Below, piece after piece: positions 45,942 through 56,755 of a stretch of 64,000 nt of DNA; the first letter of the stretch is position 1, and every line of letters starts with the position of its first letter. The notes beneath the pieces were generated by a model that did no database searches, was not told the origin of the DNA, and saw nothing but the letters and a program-made list of their open reading frames with translations. The position numbers and the translations under genes are program-made. Source of the stretch: Streptomyces sp. TRM68416 (GTDB taxonomy: Bacteria; Actinomycetota; Actinomycetes; Streptomycetales; Streptomycetaceae). The stretch lies in assembly GCF_014596915.1 (NCBI RefSeq), contig NZ_JACVWU010000007.1, positions 62,001 through 126,000 on the forward strand, read 5' to 3'.

Positions 45942-46098
45942 CATCGGCTCAGCGGGGGGCGTAGTGGCCTTAGTGGTGGTCGGAATCGGCTCGGCGGGGG
46001 GGGGCCAGTGGTTTTGGTGGGGGTCGGCATTGGTTCGGCGGGGGGTGTAGTGGTTTCAGTGGGGGTCGGCATCGGCTCGGCGGGGGTCGGCATCGGCT
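45942..46098. repeat. 41-45 bp tandem repeat with a G9 tract between caspase and MoxR genes
   Basis: Three units (45960-46004, 46005-46045, 46046-46086) plus partial flanks share GTGGTTTYAGTGGGGGTCGG and CATCGGCTCGGCGGGGG. On the minus strand one frame encodes PMPTPTETTTPPAE-type repeats. That frame is broken at the nine-G run 45996-46004, beyond which another frame continues the repeat (AEPIPTTTKATTPPAEPM) to a stop overlapping the MoxR ATG. It begins directly after the caspase stop. It may be a decayed linker, a slippage-prone switch or neutral sequence. Confidence 0.8.
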
Positions 46099-48099
46099 TC
46101 AGCGGGGGTCGAACAAGTCGCAGAAGTCCAGCCATTGCGCGTCGTGCCATGCGGAGCGCACCCGGGCCAGCTCCGGGTGGCCGTCGCCCGGGTCCCGCGC
46201 CGCGGCGCCGTGCTGCCAGGCGCTGCGGTAGGCCGCGCTCAGCTCGCCCGGCATACGGTCCCAGTGGCGGGCGACGCTCTGCCGGGCGGCGTCGGGCAGG
46301 TCTCCCGGGTCCTGCGGCCACAGCACGACCGGCGCGAAGGCGAGCAGGGGCTCCAGGACCTCCGTCAGCCGGTCGGGGCGGTGGCCGAGGGCGAGCGCCC
46401 CGCCGTAGGCGCCGTCCGCCAGCCGGTCGGCGAGCGCCTGCGCGTCGCCGGTGTCCTGCTCGCCGAGCCAGTGCGGGGCGGAGTCGAGCCGGTCGCGCGC
46501 GTAGTCGTTGATCCAGTCGAGGTGCGCCGGCGGGCACAGCCGGTCGCTCCAGCGCAGGACGATCTCGTAGGAGAGGCCCAGACGCGGTCCGCGCTGCTTC
46601 GTCTCCTCGGGGCGCCAGGTGGCCAGCAACGCCGTGGGGGCGGCGATGTCGACGTGCCGGAGCCGGCATCCCGTGGCCCGGGCCCGGCGTTTGGCCCAGG
46701 CCAGTACGGCGAACAGTTCCCGTTCGACGCCCTCTTGCGTCGGCGTGCAGCCGAACTCCTCGTGCGCCAAAGGGTGTTCGCCGTCCAGCAGCCAGGCGAG
46801 CAGGGTCTCCGGCCAGTCGTCGGCGACGGCGGCGTGCAGGCTGACGACCAGACGCAACCGGCCGTCGGCACTGTGCTCCGCCAGGCGCGCGAAGGCGTCG
46901 TTGAGGTCCACGACGGCGTCCGTCTCCCTCGCCCAGGCCGCCAACTCCGGTGTGGCGGGGGTGAGATGGTCCTCGGCCGCGAGCGCGGCGACGAACGCGG
47001 CCGTCGCTGCCATACGGCCGTCCCGCAGGCGGGGAACCCGCAGCCGCAGCGCCTCCACGCAGTCCCGCAGCAGCTCGCCGCCGCAGCTGTCCGGGACGGT
47101 CACCGCGCCCTTGGCGGCCGTGGTGAAGGCCCGTCTGAGCCGGTCGGAGGTCAGCGAACCGGGCCACTCCCTCAGCAACTTGGCGGTGCGCAGCGCGTCG
47201 GCCAGGGCGTCGGCCACCCGCAGCGCACAGGCGGCCGCCTCCGAAGGCCGGGCTCGGAGACTGCCCCGCAGCCGCTCCAGATCGGCCCGCGCCGTCGGCA
47301 CCGCCTCGCCCAACGGTGCGAGCGCCCAGCGCAGTTCGTCCTCCGCCACCGGCCCCAGCAGCGGACCGTGGCCCGCCGTGTGCCGGATGTTGCGGGCGAA
47401 CCAGACGCGCCCCGCGAGCGAGTCCCCGTTGGCCGTCACCACCCGGGCGCCGGTGCCCGCCAGGGCGTCGACGGCCTCCTGCACATCGTCCGCCGTCAGG
47501 AACTCCCCGGCACCGGCGAGCCCCTCGCGCAGCACCCGTACGACACCCCTGCTGAACGCGAGTCCGTACGCGTCCTCGAAGACCCCCACCGACATCAGCA
47601 CCGACAGCCGCACGGCCCCGCCGCGCACCCCGGCGCCCAGCGCGGCCAGGTCCGGTACGGCCCCGGCGGCGCGGCAGGTGTCGACCAGCGCGAACACTCC
47701 CCGCACGCCCGGGGTGTCCACGGCGGCGGCGAGGAGGCCGCCGAGGTCGACCACGGTGCCCGGGACATCGGAGCGCGAGTCGCTCGCCATGAACAGCAGC
47801 CGGGGAGCGTCGCCGGGCGTGGTGCCGTGCCCAAGGAAGGCGAGGACCAGCACGGCGCCCGCCTCGGCGGCCCGTTCCGCCGCGTCCCGTACCGCCTTCT
47901 CGACCTGGGTCTGCATCACGTCCGGACCGCACAGCAGCGAGGGCAGACCCTGCGGCGGCTCCGCGCAGCCGCCAACGGCCGGGTCGAGCAGAACGGCGTG
48001 CAGGGACCGGGCCACGTCCTCCAGTCCGTCGAGGACGGCCAGGTCGGCGCACTGCGGTGCGATCACCAGCAGATGTCGGGGCGGGGGCGGGGGCGTCAT
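46099..48099 (-). CDS. Caspase-like peptidase with VMAP-C-type C-terminal domain
   Basis: A 666-residue protein from ATG 48099 (ATGA overlap with the hydrolase stop). Residues 1-235 are a caspase/metacaspase-like fold: AVLVLAFLGHGTTPGD (His91), VRGVFALVDTCRAAGAV (Cys142) and LMSVGVFEDAYGLAFSRGVV. A helical middle part follows. Residues about 440-620 (LRLVVSLHA, VERELFAVLAWAKRR, LRHVDIAAPTALLATWRPEE, LGLSYEIVLRWSDRL, LGHRPDRLTEVLEPLLAFAPVVLWPQD) resemble the VMAP C-terminal domain of vWA-MoxR-associated conflict systems. In those systems the N-terminal module is the effector released on activation. So a suicide or regulatory protease is the likely role; the trigger is unknown. Confidence 0.85.
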   Translation of the reverse strand: MTPPPPPRHLLVIAPQCADLAVLDGLEDVARSLHAVLLDPAVGGCAEPPQGLPSLLCGPDVMQTQVEKAVRDAAERAAEAGAVLVLAFLGHGTTPGDAPRLLFMASDSRSDVPGTVVDLGGLLAAAVDTPGVRGVFALVDTCRAAGAVPDLAALGAGVRGGAVRLSVLMSVGVFEDAYGLAFSRGVVRVLREGLAGAGEFLTADDVQEAVDALAGTGARVVTANGDSLAGRVWFARNIRHTAGHGPLLGPVAEDELRWALAPLGEAVPTARADLERLRGSLRARPSEAAACALRVADALADALRTAKLLREWPGSLTSDRLRRAFTTAAKGAVTVPDSCGGELLRDCVEALRLRVPRLRDGRMAATAAFVAALAAEDHLTPATPELAAWARETDAVVDLNDAFARLAEHSADGRLRLVVSLHAAVADDWPETLLAWLLDGEHPLAHEEFGCTPTQEGVERELFAVLAWAKRRARATGCRLRHVDIAAPTALLATWRPEETKQRGPRLGLSYEIVLRWSDRLCPPAHLDWINDYARDRLDSAPHWLGEQDTGDAQALADRLADGAYGGALALGHRPDRLTEVLEPLLAFAPVVLWPQDPGDLPDAARQSVARHWDRMPGELSAAYRSAWQHGAAARDPGDGHPELARVRSAWHDAQWLDFCDLFDPR

Positions 48100-49049
48100 C
48101 GGGCGGTGACGGCACTCAGCGCCTCGACGACCGGCCCCGCCACGCCGGGCTGCGCCAGGTATTTCGCCGCCGGATGCACATGGGCGCCGTCGGAGTCGAC
48201 CCGGCGGCTCACCGGGGCGACGGAGGCGGTGTTCGGCGCCACGCAGCGCGCGACCTCGGGCCCGGCGGTGACGAAGTCGTCGCGGTCCCAGAAGTCCAGC
48301 CAGCCGCCGACCCGTTCCGGTGTCCGGAGCGGCCGCGGGCGCATGCGGGGCTGCACCGCGGCCCGCATGCCGATGGGCGAGCCCAGGGTCACGAACAGCG
48401 GGACCGGTGCCCGGTGTTCGTGCAGGGTCTCGTAGGCCACCACCGTGCCCAGCGAGTGGGCGACGACCACCGTGGGGCCGTCCGGGTCGAGTTCGGCGGC
48501 CACCCGGTCGCGGATGCGCCGGTCGAGGCCCACCCCGGCCTCGTCGGCGTGACCGCGCGCGAGGTACTGCCTGACCTGGCGCAGCACATGGACCATCATG
48601 CGGGCGCTGGTCCAGCCGCCGACCGTGCGCAGTCCGGGCAGGGACAGCAGGGTGTTGGCCGCGGCGAGCGTCTGCCGCAGGACCGCACCGGCTCCCTGCG
48701 GTTCGCCCTCGGGGGCGAGCTGGGTGCGGGCGCGGCGCAGCACCCGGGCCTCGTGGGCGTCCTCGGGCGCGCGGAGCCGGTCGTCGACCGCCTCCAGGAG
48801 CATCCCCGCCAGCTCCTCGTCCTCCGGCGTGGGCCGTGCCACCGCGCCCTGGACTCCGTTGCCGGGGAACAGGTCGCCGTAGTAGGCGAACCGGATGTCC
48901 GGCGAGGGGCGGTCGAACAGGTCGAGCGCGCTGCGGGAGTGCCCGGCCGCGCGGGCGCCGTCGGCCAGGGCGCGCCGCCACTCCTCCCGCTTGGCGTCCG
49001 CGTCCAGCGGCCTCCCGACACCGTGTACGAAGACCAGACGCGGTCTCAT
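48096..49049 (-). CDS. Alpha/beta hydrolase (lipase/PGAP1-like) of the conflict operon
   Basis: A 317-residue protein from ATG 49049. RPRLVFVHGVGR holds the oxyanion His-Gly, and the nucleophile elbow is VVVAHSLGTVVAYE (A-H-S-L-G). LFVTLGSPIG and WLDFWDRDDFV with a late DGAHVHPAAKYL supply Asp and His candidates. There is no signal peptide, so it is cytoplasmic. It is first gene of the operon and overlaps the caspase gene by 4 bp. It could be a second effector acting on lipids or thioesters; substrate unknown. Confidence 0.83.
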   Translation of the reverse strand: MRPRLVFVHGVGRPLDADAKREEWRRALADGARAAGHSRSALDLFDRPSPDIRFAYYGDLFPGNGVQGAVARPTPEDEELAGMLLEAVDDRLRAPEDAHEARVLRRARTQLAPEGEPQGAGAVLRQTLAAANTLLSLPGLRTVGGWTSARMMVHVLRQVRQYLARGHADEAGVGLDRRIRDRVAAELDPDGPTVVVAHSLGTVVAYETLHEHRAPVPLFVTLGSPIGMRAAVQPRMRPRPLRTPERVGGWLDFWDRDDFVTAGPEVARCVAPNTASVAPVSRRVDSDGAHVHPAAKYLAQPGVAGPVVEALSAVTAR

Positions 49050-49142
49050 CGATCCCCCCGGCAACTTCCCCTGGCCCCCCTCGCGTTCACCCCGGCGGCG
49101 GGGCCGGGGCGAAGCGCGAGAATACCAACCGTGAACGGCCCG

Positions 49143-50582
49143 TCAGCCGGAAACCTCCGACCGGTCCCCGCCCCACAGCGTGTGGAACGAGCCGTCCCGG
49201 TCCACCCTGCGGTACGTGTGCGCCCCGAAGAAGTCCCGCTGCCCCTGCGTGAGCGCCGCGGGCAGCCGCTCCGCACGCAGCCCGTCGTAGTACGCCAGCG
49301 CCGCCGAGAAGCCGGGCGTCGGCACGCCCTGCCGGGTCGCCGCGACGATCACCTCGCGCCAGTCGTCCTGCGCGTCGGCGATCTCCCGCGCGAACGTGTC
49401 GTCGGACAGCAGGCTCGGCAGGTCGGCGCGGGCGTCGTAGGCGGCGCGGATCCGGTCCAGGAACGCCGCCCGGATGATGCAGCCGCCGCGCCAGATCGAC
49501 GACACCGCACCCAGGTCGATGTCCCAGTCGTACTCCGCGCGCGCCGCGTCGATCTCGTGGAAGCCCTGCGTGTACGACACGATCTTCGACGCGTACAGCG
49601 CCTGCTCCACCCGGTCCGCGAACGCGCCCGCCTCCGCCTCGCTCAGCGCGGACGCCTTCGGCCCGGCCAGCCCGCGCGAGGCCTCGCGCAGGGCCGCGTG
49701 TCCGGACAGCGACCGTGCGAAGACCGCCTCCGCGATGCCCGACACCGGTACCCCCAGGTCCAGGGCGATCTGGACGGTCCAGCGGCCGGTGCCCTTCTGC
49801 TCGGCCTGGTCCACCACCACGTCCACGAACGGCTTGCCCGTCGCCGCGTCCACGTGCGACAGCACCTCGGCGGTGATCTCGATCAGGTAGGAATCCAGCC
49901 GGCCCGTGTTCCAGGTGCGGAAGATGTCCGCGATCTGCGCGGGCTCGTACCCGGCCACATCGCGCAGCAGTTGGTAGGCCTCACCGATGAGCTGCATGTC
50001 GGCGTACTCGATGCCGTTGTGCACCATCTTCACGAAGTGCCCGGCACCGTCGGGACCGACGTGCGTCACGCAGGGCGCCCCGTCCGCCGCCTTCGCGGAG
50101 ATCTTCTCCAGCATCGGGCCGAGCGAGTCGTAGGACTCCTTCGGGCCGCCCGGCATGATGCTCGGCCCCAGCAGCGCGCCCTCCTCGCCGCCGGAGACGC
50201 CCATGCCGACGAAGTGGATGCCCTGCTCGCGCAGGTCGCGCTCGCGGCGCCGGGTGTCGGCGAAGTGCGCGTTGCCACCGTCGATGATCATGTCGCCGGG
50301 TTCCAGGAGCGGTGCGAACTCCTGGATCACCGCGTCGGTCGGGTCGCCGGCCTTGACCATGACGACCAGTCGGCGGGGCCGCTCCAGGGCCGCCACGAAG
50401 TCCTTCGCGGTCTCGGCCGCGACGAACTCGCCCTCGCTCCCGAACTCCTCCACCAGCGCGTGCGTACGCGCCGCCGTCCGGTTGTGGACCGCGACCGTGA
50501 AGCCGTTGCGCGCGAAGTTGCGGGCGAGGTTGCGGCCCATGACCGCGAGACCTGTGACGCCGATCTGGGCTGAACTGCTCAT
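49143..50582 (-). CDS. gnd: 6-phosphogluconate dehydrogenase, decarboxylating
   Basis: A 479-residue enzyme. IGVTGLAVMGRNLARN binds NADP. HFVGMGVSGGEEGALLGPSIMPGG is the family signature, and HFVKMVHNGIEYADMQLI and IWRGGCIIRAAFL line the substrate site. Length matches the E. coli type. It oxidises 6-phosphogluconate to ribulose 5-phosphate in the pentose-phosphate pathway. Monocistronic, divergent from the Rpf/M23 gene. Confidence 0.97.
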   Translation of the reverse strand: MSSSAQIGVTGLAVMGRNLARNFARNGFTVAVHNRTAARTHALVEEFGSEGEFVAAETAKDFVAALERPRRLVVMVKAGDPTDAVIQEFAPLLEPGDMIIDGGNAHFADTRRRERDLREQGIHFVGMGVSGGEEGALLGPSIMPGGPKESYDSLGPMLEKISAKAADGAPCVTHVGPDGAGHFVKMVHNGIEYADMQLIGEAYQLLRDVAGYEPAQIADIFRTWNTGRLDSYLIEITAEVLSHVDAATGKPFVDVVVDQAEQKGTGRWTVQIALDLGVPVSGIAEAVFARSLSGHAALREASRGLAGPKASALSEAEAGAFADRVEQALYASKIVSYTQGFHEIDAARAEYDWDIDLGAVSSIWRGGCIIRAAFLDRIRAAYDARADLPSLLSDDTFAREIADAQDDWREVIVAATRQGVPTPGFSAALAYYDGLRAERLPAALTQGQRDFFGAHTYRRVDRDGSFHTLWGGDRSEVSG

Positions 50583-50657
50583 ACGGGTGGCTCCTCAAGG
50601 GTCCGGTATCGGTGGTGCCGGTCGTGCCCGTCAGTATGGCCGCAACGACCATCGTGA

Positions 50658-53175
<2,518 letters not shown>

Positions 53176-53342
53176 GAGCGGCTCCTCTGCGTGAGGCGAG
53201 GGCTCTTCGTCCCGCGCGACGGGCGGTCGGCTTCCATAGCCAACACGATGCCCGGAAATTTTCTTCCCGTCGTCGTACCTGAGCAGGCGTTGCCTCCTAC
53301 TGCCGATGGAGTACGGAGAGTGCACCCTCATCCCCAGGGTGG

Positions 53343-54161
53343 GTGTCACTCCCCGAGCCCCGCCGCGCGCCGGTACGCGCCCCCTTGGTACTACTGCACG
53401 TCGTGGACCTCGACCCCGATCTCGCCGCGCTGCGCCCGCTCGGACCGTTCTTCGTACTACGCACCTCCGGAGCACCCCGCCCGCCCCTGCCGACCCTCGC
53501 GCAGGCCTACGGGGACATTTCATCGGATGTTTACGGAAATTCCGTGACTTTCCGCATCCGGAAGGTCGCCGATGCCCTGCACACCCCCGAGCCGCGCGTC
53601 GCGGCCTCGGTGGCCCAGCAGGGGCTCGCCGCCCGGCTGTGGTCGGTGGCACTGGGCTGCGCCGCCCTGTACGGCACGGTCCCGGACCTCGCCCCGCGGC
53701 TGCTGCGCTGGGACGCCGACGGCAGTGCACCCGACGACCTGTGGCTGACCGAGGTGCGCCCGGCGGACGGCGACCTCGCGGACACCGTCCTGCACGCCCA
53801 CCTCGTACCGCTGACGGCCCTGGTGCACACCCGCTACCGGGTCGCGGAGGGCCTGCTGTGGGGCAACGCGGCCTCCGCGCTGGCGGGCGCGGCCCGGCAA
53901 CTGGAACGGTGGGCGCTGGCACACGGCCGTACCGAGACCGCCGTACGCACCCGCACCCTGACCGCAGGCCTCCTCGCCCACCCCCTCCTCGCCGGCACCC
54001 TCACGGGCACCGGACGCCTCACCCTCACCGGAACCCTCACCGGCACCGCCTTCCGGCGCCGGAGCTGCTGCCTCTACTACCGGGTGCCCGGCGGAGGCGT
54101 GTGCGGCGACTGTTGCTTCACGCGGCCCCCGCGCTCTTCCCCGCGCGCCTCATCTGGGTGA
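53343..54161 (+). CDS. (2Fe-2S)-binding FhuF-like ferric reductase
   Basis: A protein of up to 272 residues with the C-terminal motif RRRSCCLYYRVPGGGVCGDC (CC-x10-C-x2-C), the 2Fe-2S site of FhuF siderophore-ferric reductases. VAASVAQQGLAARLWSVALGCAALYG is the helical core. GTG 53343 is the longest start but lacks a clear ribosome site; GTG 53403 would remove 20 residues. It likely reduces ferric siderophores in the cytoplasm. No iron-box-like repressor site was recognised. Confidence 0.8.
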   Translation: MSLPEPRRAPVRAPLVLLHVVDLDPDLAALRPLGPFFVLRTSGAPRPPLPTLAQAYGDISSDVYGNSVTFRIRKVADALHTPEPRVAASVAQQGLAARLWSVALGCAALYGTVPDLAPRLLRWDADGSAPDDLWLTEVRPADGDLADTVLHAHLVPLTALVHTRYRVAEGLLWGNAASALAGAARQLERWALAHGRTETAVRTRTLTAGLLAHPLLAGTLTGTGRLTLTGTLTGTAFRRRSCCLYYRVPGGGVCGDCCFTRPPRSSPRASSG

Positions 54162-54194
54162 CCATGAGGGTCCGGCCGAGACAGGGGGTTGCGG

Positions 54195-55346
54195 GTGCGA
54201 GTGGGACTGCTGACCCGGGAGTACCCCCCGGACGTCTACGGTGGCGCGGGCGTCCACGTCGAGTTCCTGGCCCGGGAGTTGAGGGAACTCGTCGATCTGG
54301 ACGTGCACTGCTGGGGCGAGGGCCGCGCCGAGGGCGTGCTGCGGCACCGCCCGTGGTCCGCGCTCGACACCGCCAACGACGCGCTGCGCACGTTCTCCGT
54401 GGACCTCGCGATGACCGCCGCCCTGGAGGGCTGCGAACTCGTCCATTCCCACACCTGGTACGCCAACCTCGCCGGCCACCTCGGCAAGCTGCTGTACGGC
54501 GTGCCGCACGTGATGACCGCCCACTCCCTGGAGCCGCTGCGCCCCTGGAAGGCCGAGCAACTCGGCGGCGGATACGCCCTGTCGGGCTGGGCCGAGCGCA
54601 CCGCGGTCGAGGCCGCCGACGCGGTGGTCGCCGTCTCGGGCGCCATGCGCGAGGACATCCTCGCCTGCTACCCGGCGCTGGACCCGGCGCGCGTGCACGT
54701 CGTCCACAACGGCATCGACACCACGCTCTACCGCCCTGACCACGGCACCGACGTTCTGGACCGGCTCGGCCTGGACCGCGACCGCCCCTACGTCCTGTTC
54801 GTCGGCCGGATCACCCGCCAGAAGGGCGTGCCCCATCTGCTGCGGGCGGTACGGGACATCGACCCCGCCGCGCAGGTCGTGCTGTGCGCGGGCGCCCCCG
54901 ACACCCCCGAGATCGACCGGGAGTTCCGCGAGCTGTACGAGGAGCTGAGCCGCGTCCGCGCGGGCGTGCACTGGATCCCGCAGATGCTGCCGCGCCCCGA
55001 GGTGATCCAACTCCTCACGCGCGCGGCCGTGTTCGTCTGCCCCTCGGTGTACGAACCCCTCGGCATCGTCAACCTGGAGGCGATGGCCTGCGGCACGCCC
55101 GTGGTCGCCTCCCGGGTGGGCGGCATCCCCGAGGTCGTCGACGACGGCAAGACGGGGCTCCTGGTGCCCGTGGACGACGACTTCGAGGCCTCGCTCGCGC
55201 AGGCCCTGGACTCCGTCCTCGGTGACCCCGACGGCGCCCGCGCGATGGGCGAGGCCGGACGGGAGCGCGCGGTGGGGGAGTTCGGCTGGGACGCGGTGGC
55301 GCGGCGCACGGTCCGGCTCTACGAGGAGATCCTCGAACAGGCGTAG
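54195..55346 (+). CDS. glgA: Glycogen synthase, actinobacterial GlgA/GlgM-type GT4
   Basis: A 383-residue GT-B glycosyltransferase from GTG 54195 with AGGGGG upstream (TTG 54189 is less likely). VGLLTREYPPDVYGGAGVHVEFLARELRE is the N-terminal acceptor loop. ITRQKGVPHLLRAV and VYEPLGIVNLEAMACGTPVVASRVGG hold the sugar-nucleotide-binding E-x7-E. It is the short actinobacterial type, which can also act as maltose-1-phosphate synthase (GlgM), so a glycogen/GlgE-pathway step is meant. glgC follows 51 bp downstream on the same strand. Confidence 0.93.
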   Translation: MRVGLLTREYPPDVYGGAGVHVEFLARELRELVDLDVHCWGEGRAEGVLRHRPWSALDTANDALRTFSVDLAMTAALEGCELVHSHTWYANLAGHLGKLLYGVPHVMTAHSLEPLRPWKAEQLGGGYALSGWAERTAVEAADAVVAVSGAMREDILACYPALDPARVHVVHNGIDTTLYRPDHGTDVLDRLGLDRDRPYVLFVGRITRQKGVPHLLRAVRDIDPAAQVVLCAGAPDTPEIDREFRELYEELSRVRAGVHWIPQMLPRPEVIQLLTRAAVFVCPSVYEPLGIVNLEAMACGTPVVASRVGGIPEVVDDGKTGLLVPVDDDFEASLAQALDSVLGDPDGARAMGEAGRERAVGEFGWDAVARRTVRLYEEILEQA

Positions 55347-55397
55347 CAGGCACCGCGCGAGGGCAGGCATGGATCAACCTGGGTGAGGGGAGCGGCC

Positions 55398-56618
55398 ATG
55401 CGTCGTGGTGGGCCTTCGGTACTCGGCATCGTGCTCGCGGGCGGGGAGGGCAAGCGCCTGATGCCCCTGACCGCGGACCGCGCGAAACCCGCGGTCACCT
55501 TCGGCGGCACCTACCGGCTCGTCGACTTCGTCCTGTCGAACCTGGTCAACGGCGACATCCTGCGCGTCTGCGTGCTCACGCAGTACAAGTCGCACTCGCT
55601 GGACCGGCACATCACCACCACCTGGCGGATGTCCAGCCTGCTCGGCAACTACGTCACCCCCGTCCCGGCCCAGCAGCGCCTCGGCCCGCGCTGGTACCTG
55701 GGCAGCGCGGACGCGATCCTGCAGTCGCTGAACCTGATCTACGACGAACGCCCCGAGTACGTCGCGGTCTTCGGCGCCGACCACGTGTACCGCATGGACC
55801 CGCGCCAGATGCTCGCCCAGCACATCGAGAGTGGTGCCGGAGTGACCGTGGCCGGGATACGGGTGCCGCGCGGCGAGTCCTCGTCCTTCGGCGTGATCAG
55901 CCCGGGCTCGGACGGCCGGACGGTGGAGTGCTTCCTGGAGAAACCGGCCGACCCGCCCGGCCTCGCGGACGACCCGGAGTGCGTCTACGCCTCGATGGGC
56001 AACTACCTCTTCACCACCAAGGCCCTCGTCGAGGCACTCCAGCGGGACGCGGAGGACGAGAGCTCCGTCCACGACATGGGCGGCTCGATCCTGCCCCAGC
56101 TCACCGACCGGGGCGAGGCACAGCTGTACGACTTCAGCGCCAACCACGTGCCCGGCGAGACCACCCGCGACCAGGGCTACTGGCGTGATGTGGGCACCCT
56201 GGACGCGTACTACGACGCCCACATGGACCTGATCGCCGAGCGCCCCGCCTTCAACCTCTACAACCGTCAGTGGCCGATCTACACCCACTCGGGCCAGCTC
56301 TCCCCGGCCCGCTTCAACGCGGGCGGCATCGCGGGGGAGTCCATCATCAGCGCGGGCTGTCTGATCCGCGGCCAGGTGACCCGGTCCGTGCTCTCCCCGG
56401 GTGTCGTGGTCGACCCGGGGGCCGTGGTGCAGGGCTCGGTGCTGCACGACAACGTCCACATAGGCCGGGGGGCGGTGGTGCGCGGGGCTGTGCTGGACAA
56501 GAACGTCGAGGTTCCGCCGGGCGCCACGATCGGCGTCAACCCGGAGCGGGACGCCGAGCTGTACACGGTCTCCAAGGGCGGGGTGATCGCGCTGGGGAAG
56601 GGGCAGCAGGTGTCGTGA
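55398..56618 (+). CDS. glgC: Glucose-1-phosphate adenylyltransferase
   Basis: A 406-residue enzyme from ATG 55398 (AGGGGA upstream). [26 protein letters not shown] is the nucleotidyltransferase signature. [33 protein letters not shown] and [18 protein letters not shown] are active-site blocks. The C-terminal left-handed beta-helix ([25 protein letters not shown]) mediates tetramerisation. It makes ADP-glucose for the glycogen synthase encoded just upstream. Confidence 0.96.
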   Translation: MRRGGPSVLGIVLAGGEGKRLMPLTADRAKPAVTFGGTYRLVDFVLSNLVNGDILRVCVLTQYKSHSLDRHITTTWRMSSLLGNYVTPVPAQQRLGPRWYLGSADAILQSLNLIYDERPEYVAVFGADHVYRMDPRQMLAQHIESGAGVTVAGIRVPRGESSSFGVISPGSDGRTVECFLEKPADPPGLADDPECVYASMGNYLFTTKALVEALQRDAEDESSVHDMGGSILPQLTDRGEAQLYDFSANHVPGETTRDQGYWRDVGTLDAYYDAHMDLIAERPAFNLYNRQWPIYTHSGQLSPARFNAGGIAGESIISAGCLIRGQVTRSVLSPGVVVDPGAVVQGSVLHDNVHIGRGAVVRGAVLDKNVEVPPGATIGVNPERDAELYTVSKGGVIALGKGQQVS

Positions 56619-56680
56619 GGTGCTCCCGGGGCGAGGGATTCACCGATGGCTGGACTTAATCCGTTGTTAACTGTGCGTAG

Positions 56681-56700
56681 CTTGATCGTACTTGACCGTA
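56681..56700 (+). repeat. 10-bp tandem repeat in the WS/DGAT promoter region
   Basis: CTTGATCGTA (56681-56690) is followed by CTTGACCGTA (56691-56700), in the AT-richer part of the 137-bp spacer after glgC. GTTGTTAACTG lies just before. Probable promoter or operator elements of the next gene. Confidence 0.5.
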
Positions 56701-56755
56701 ATCGCCCGCGAGGGGTTGACTGCTTGCTCACCCGTCGTCGACGCGAGGCAAGCCC

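Noticed and set aside
46135..48435. 766-codon plus-strand open frame opposite the caspase gene
   Set aside because: The minus-strand frame has caspase and VMAP-like motifs; the plus frame has none.
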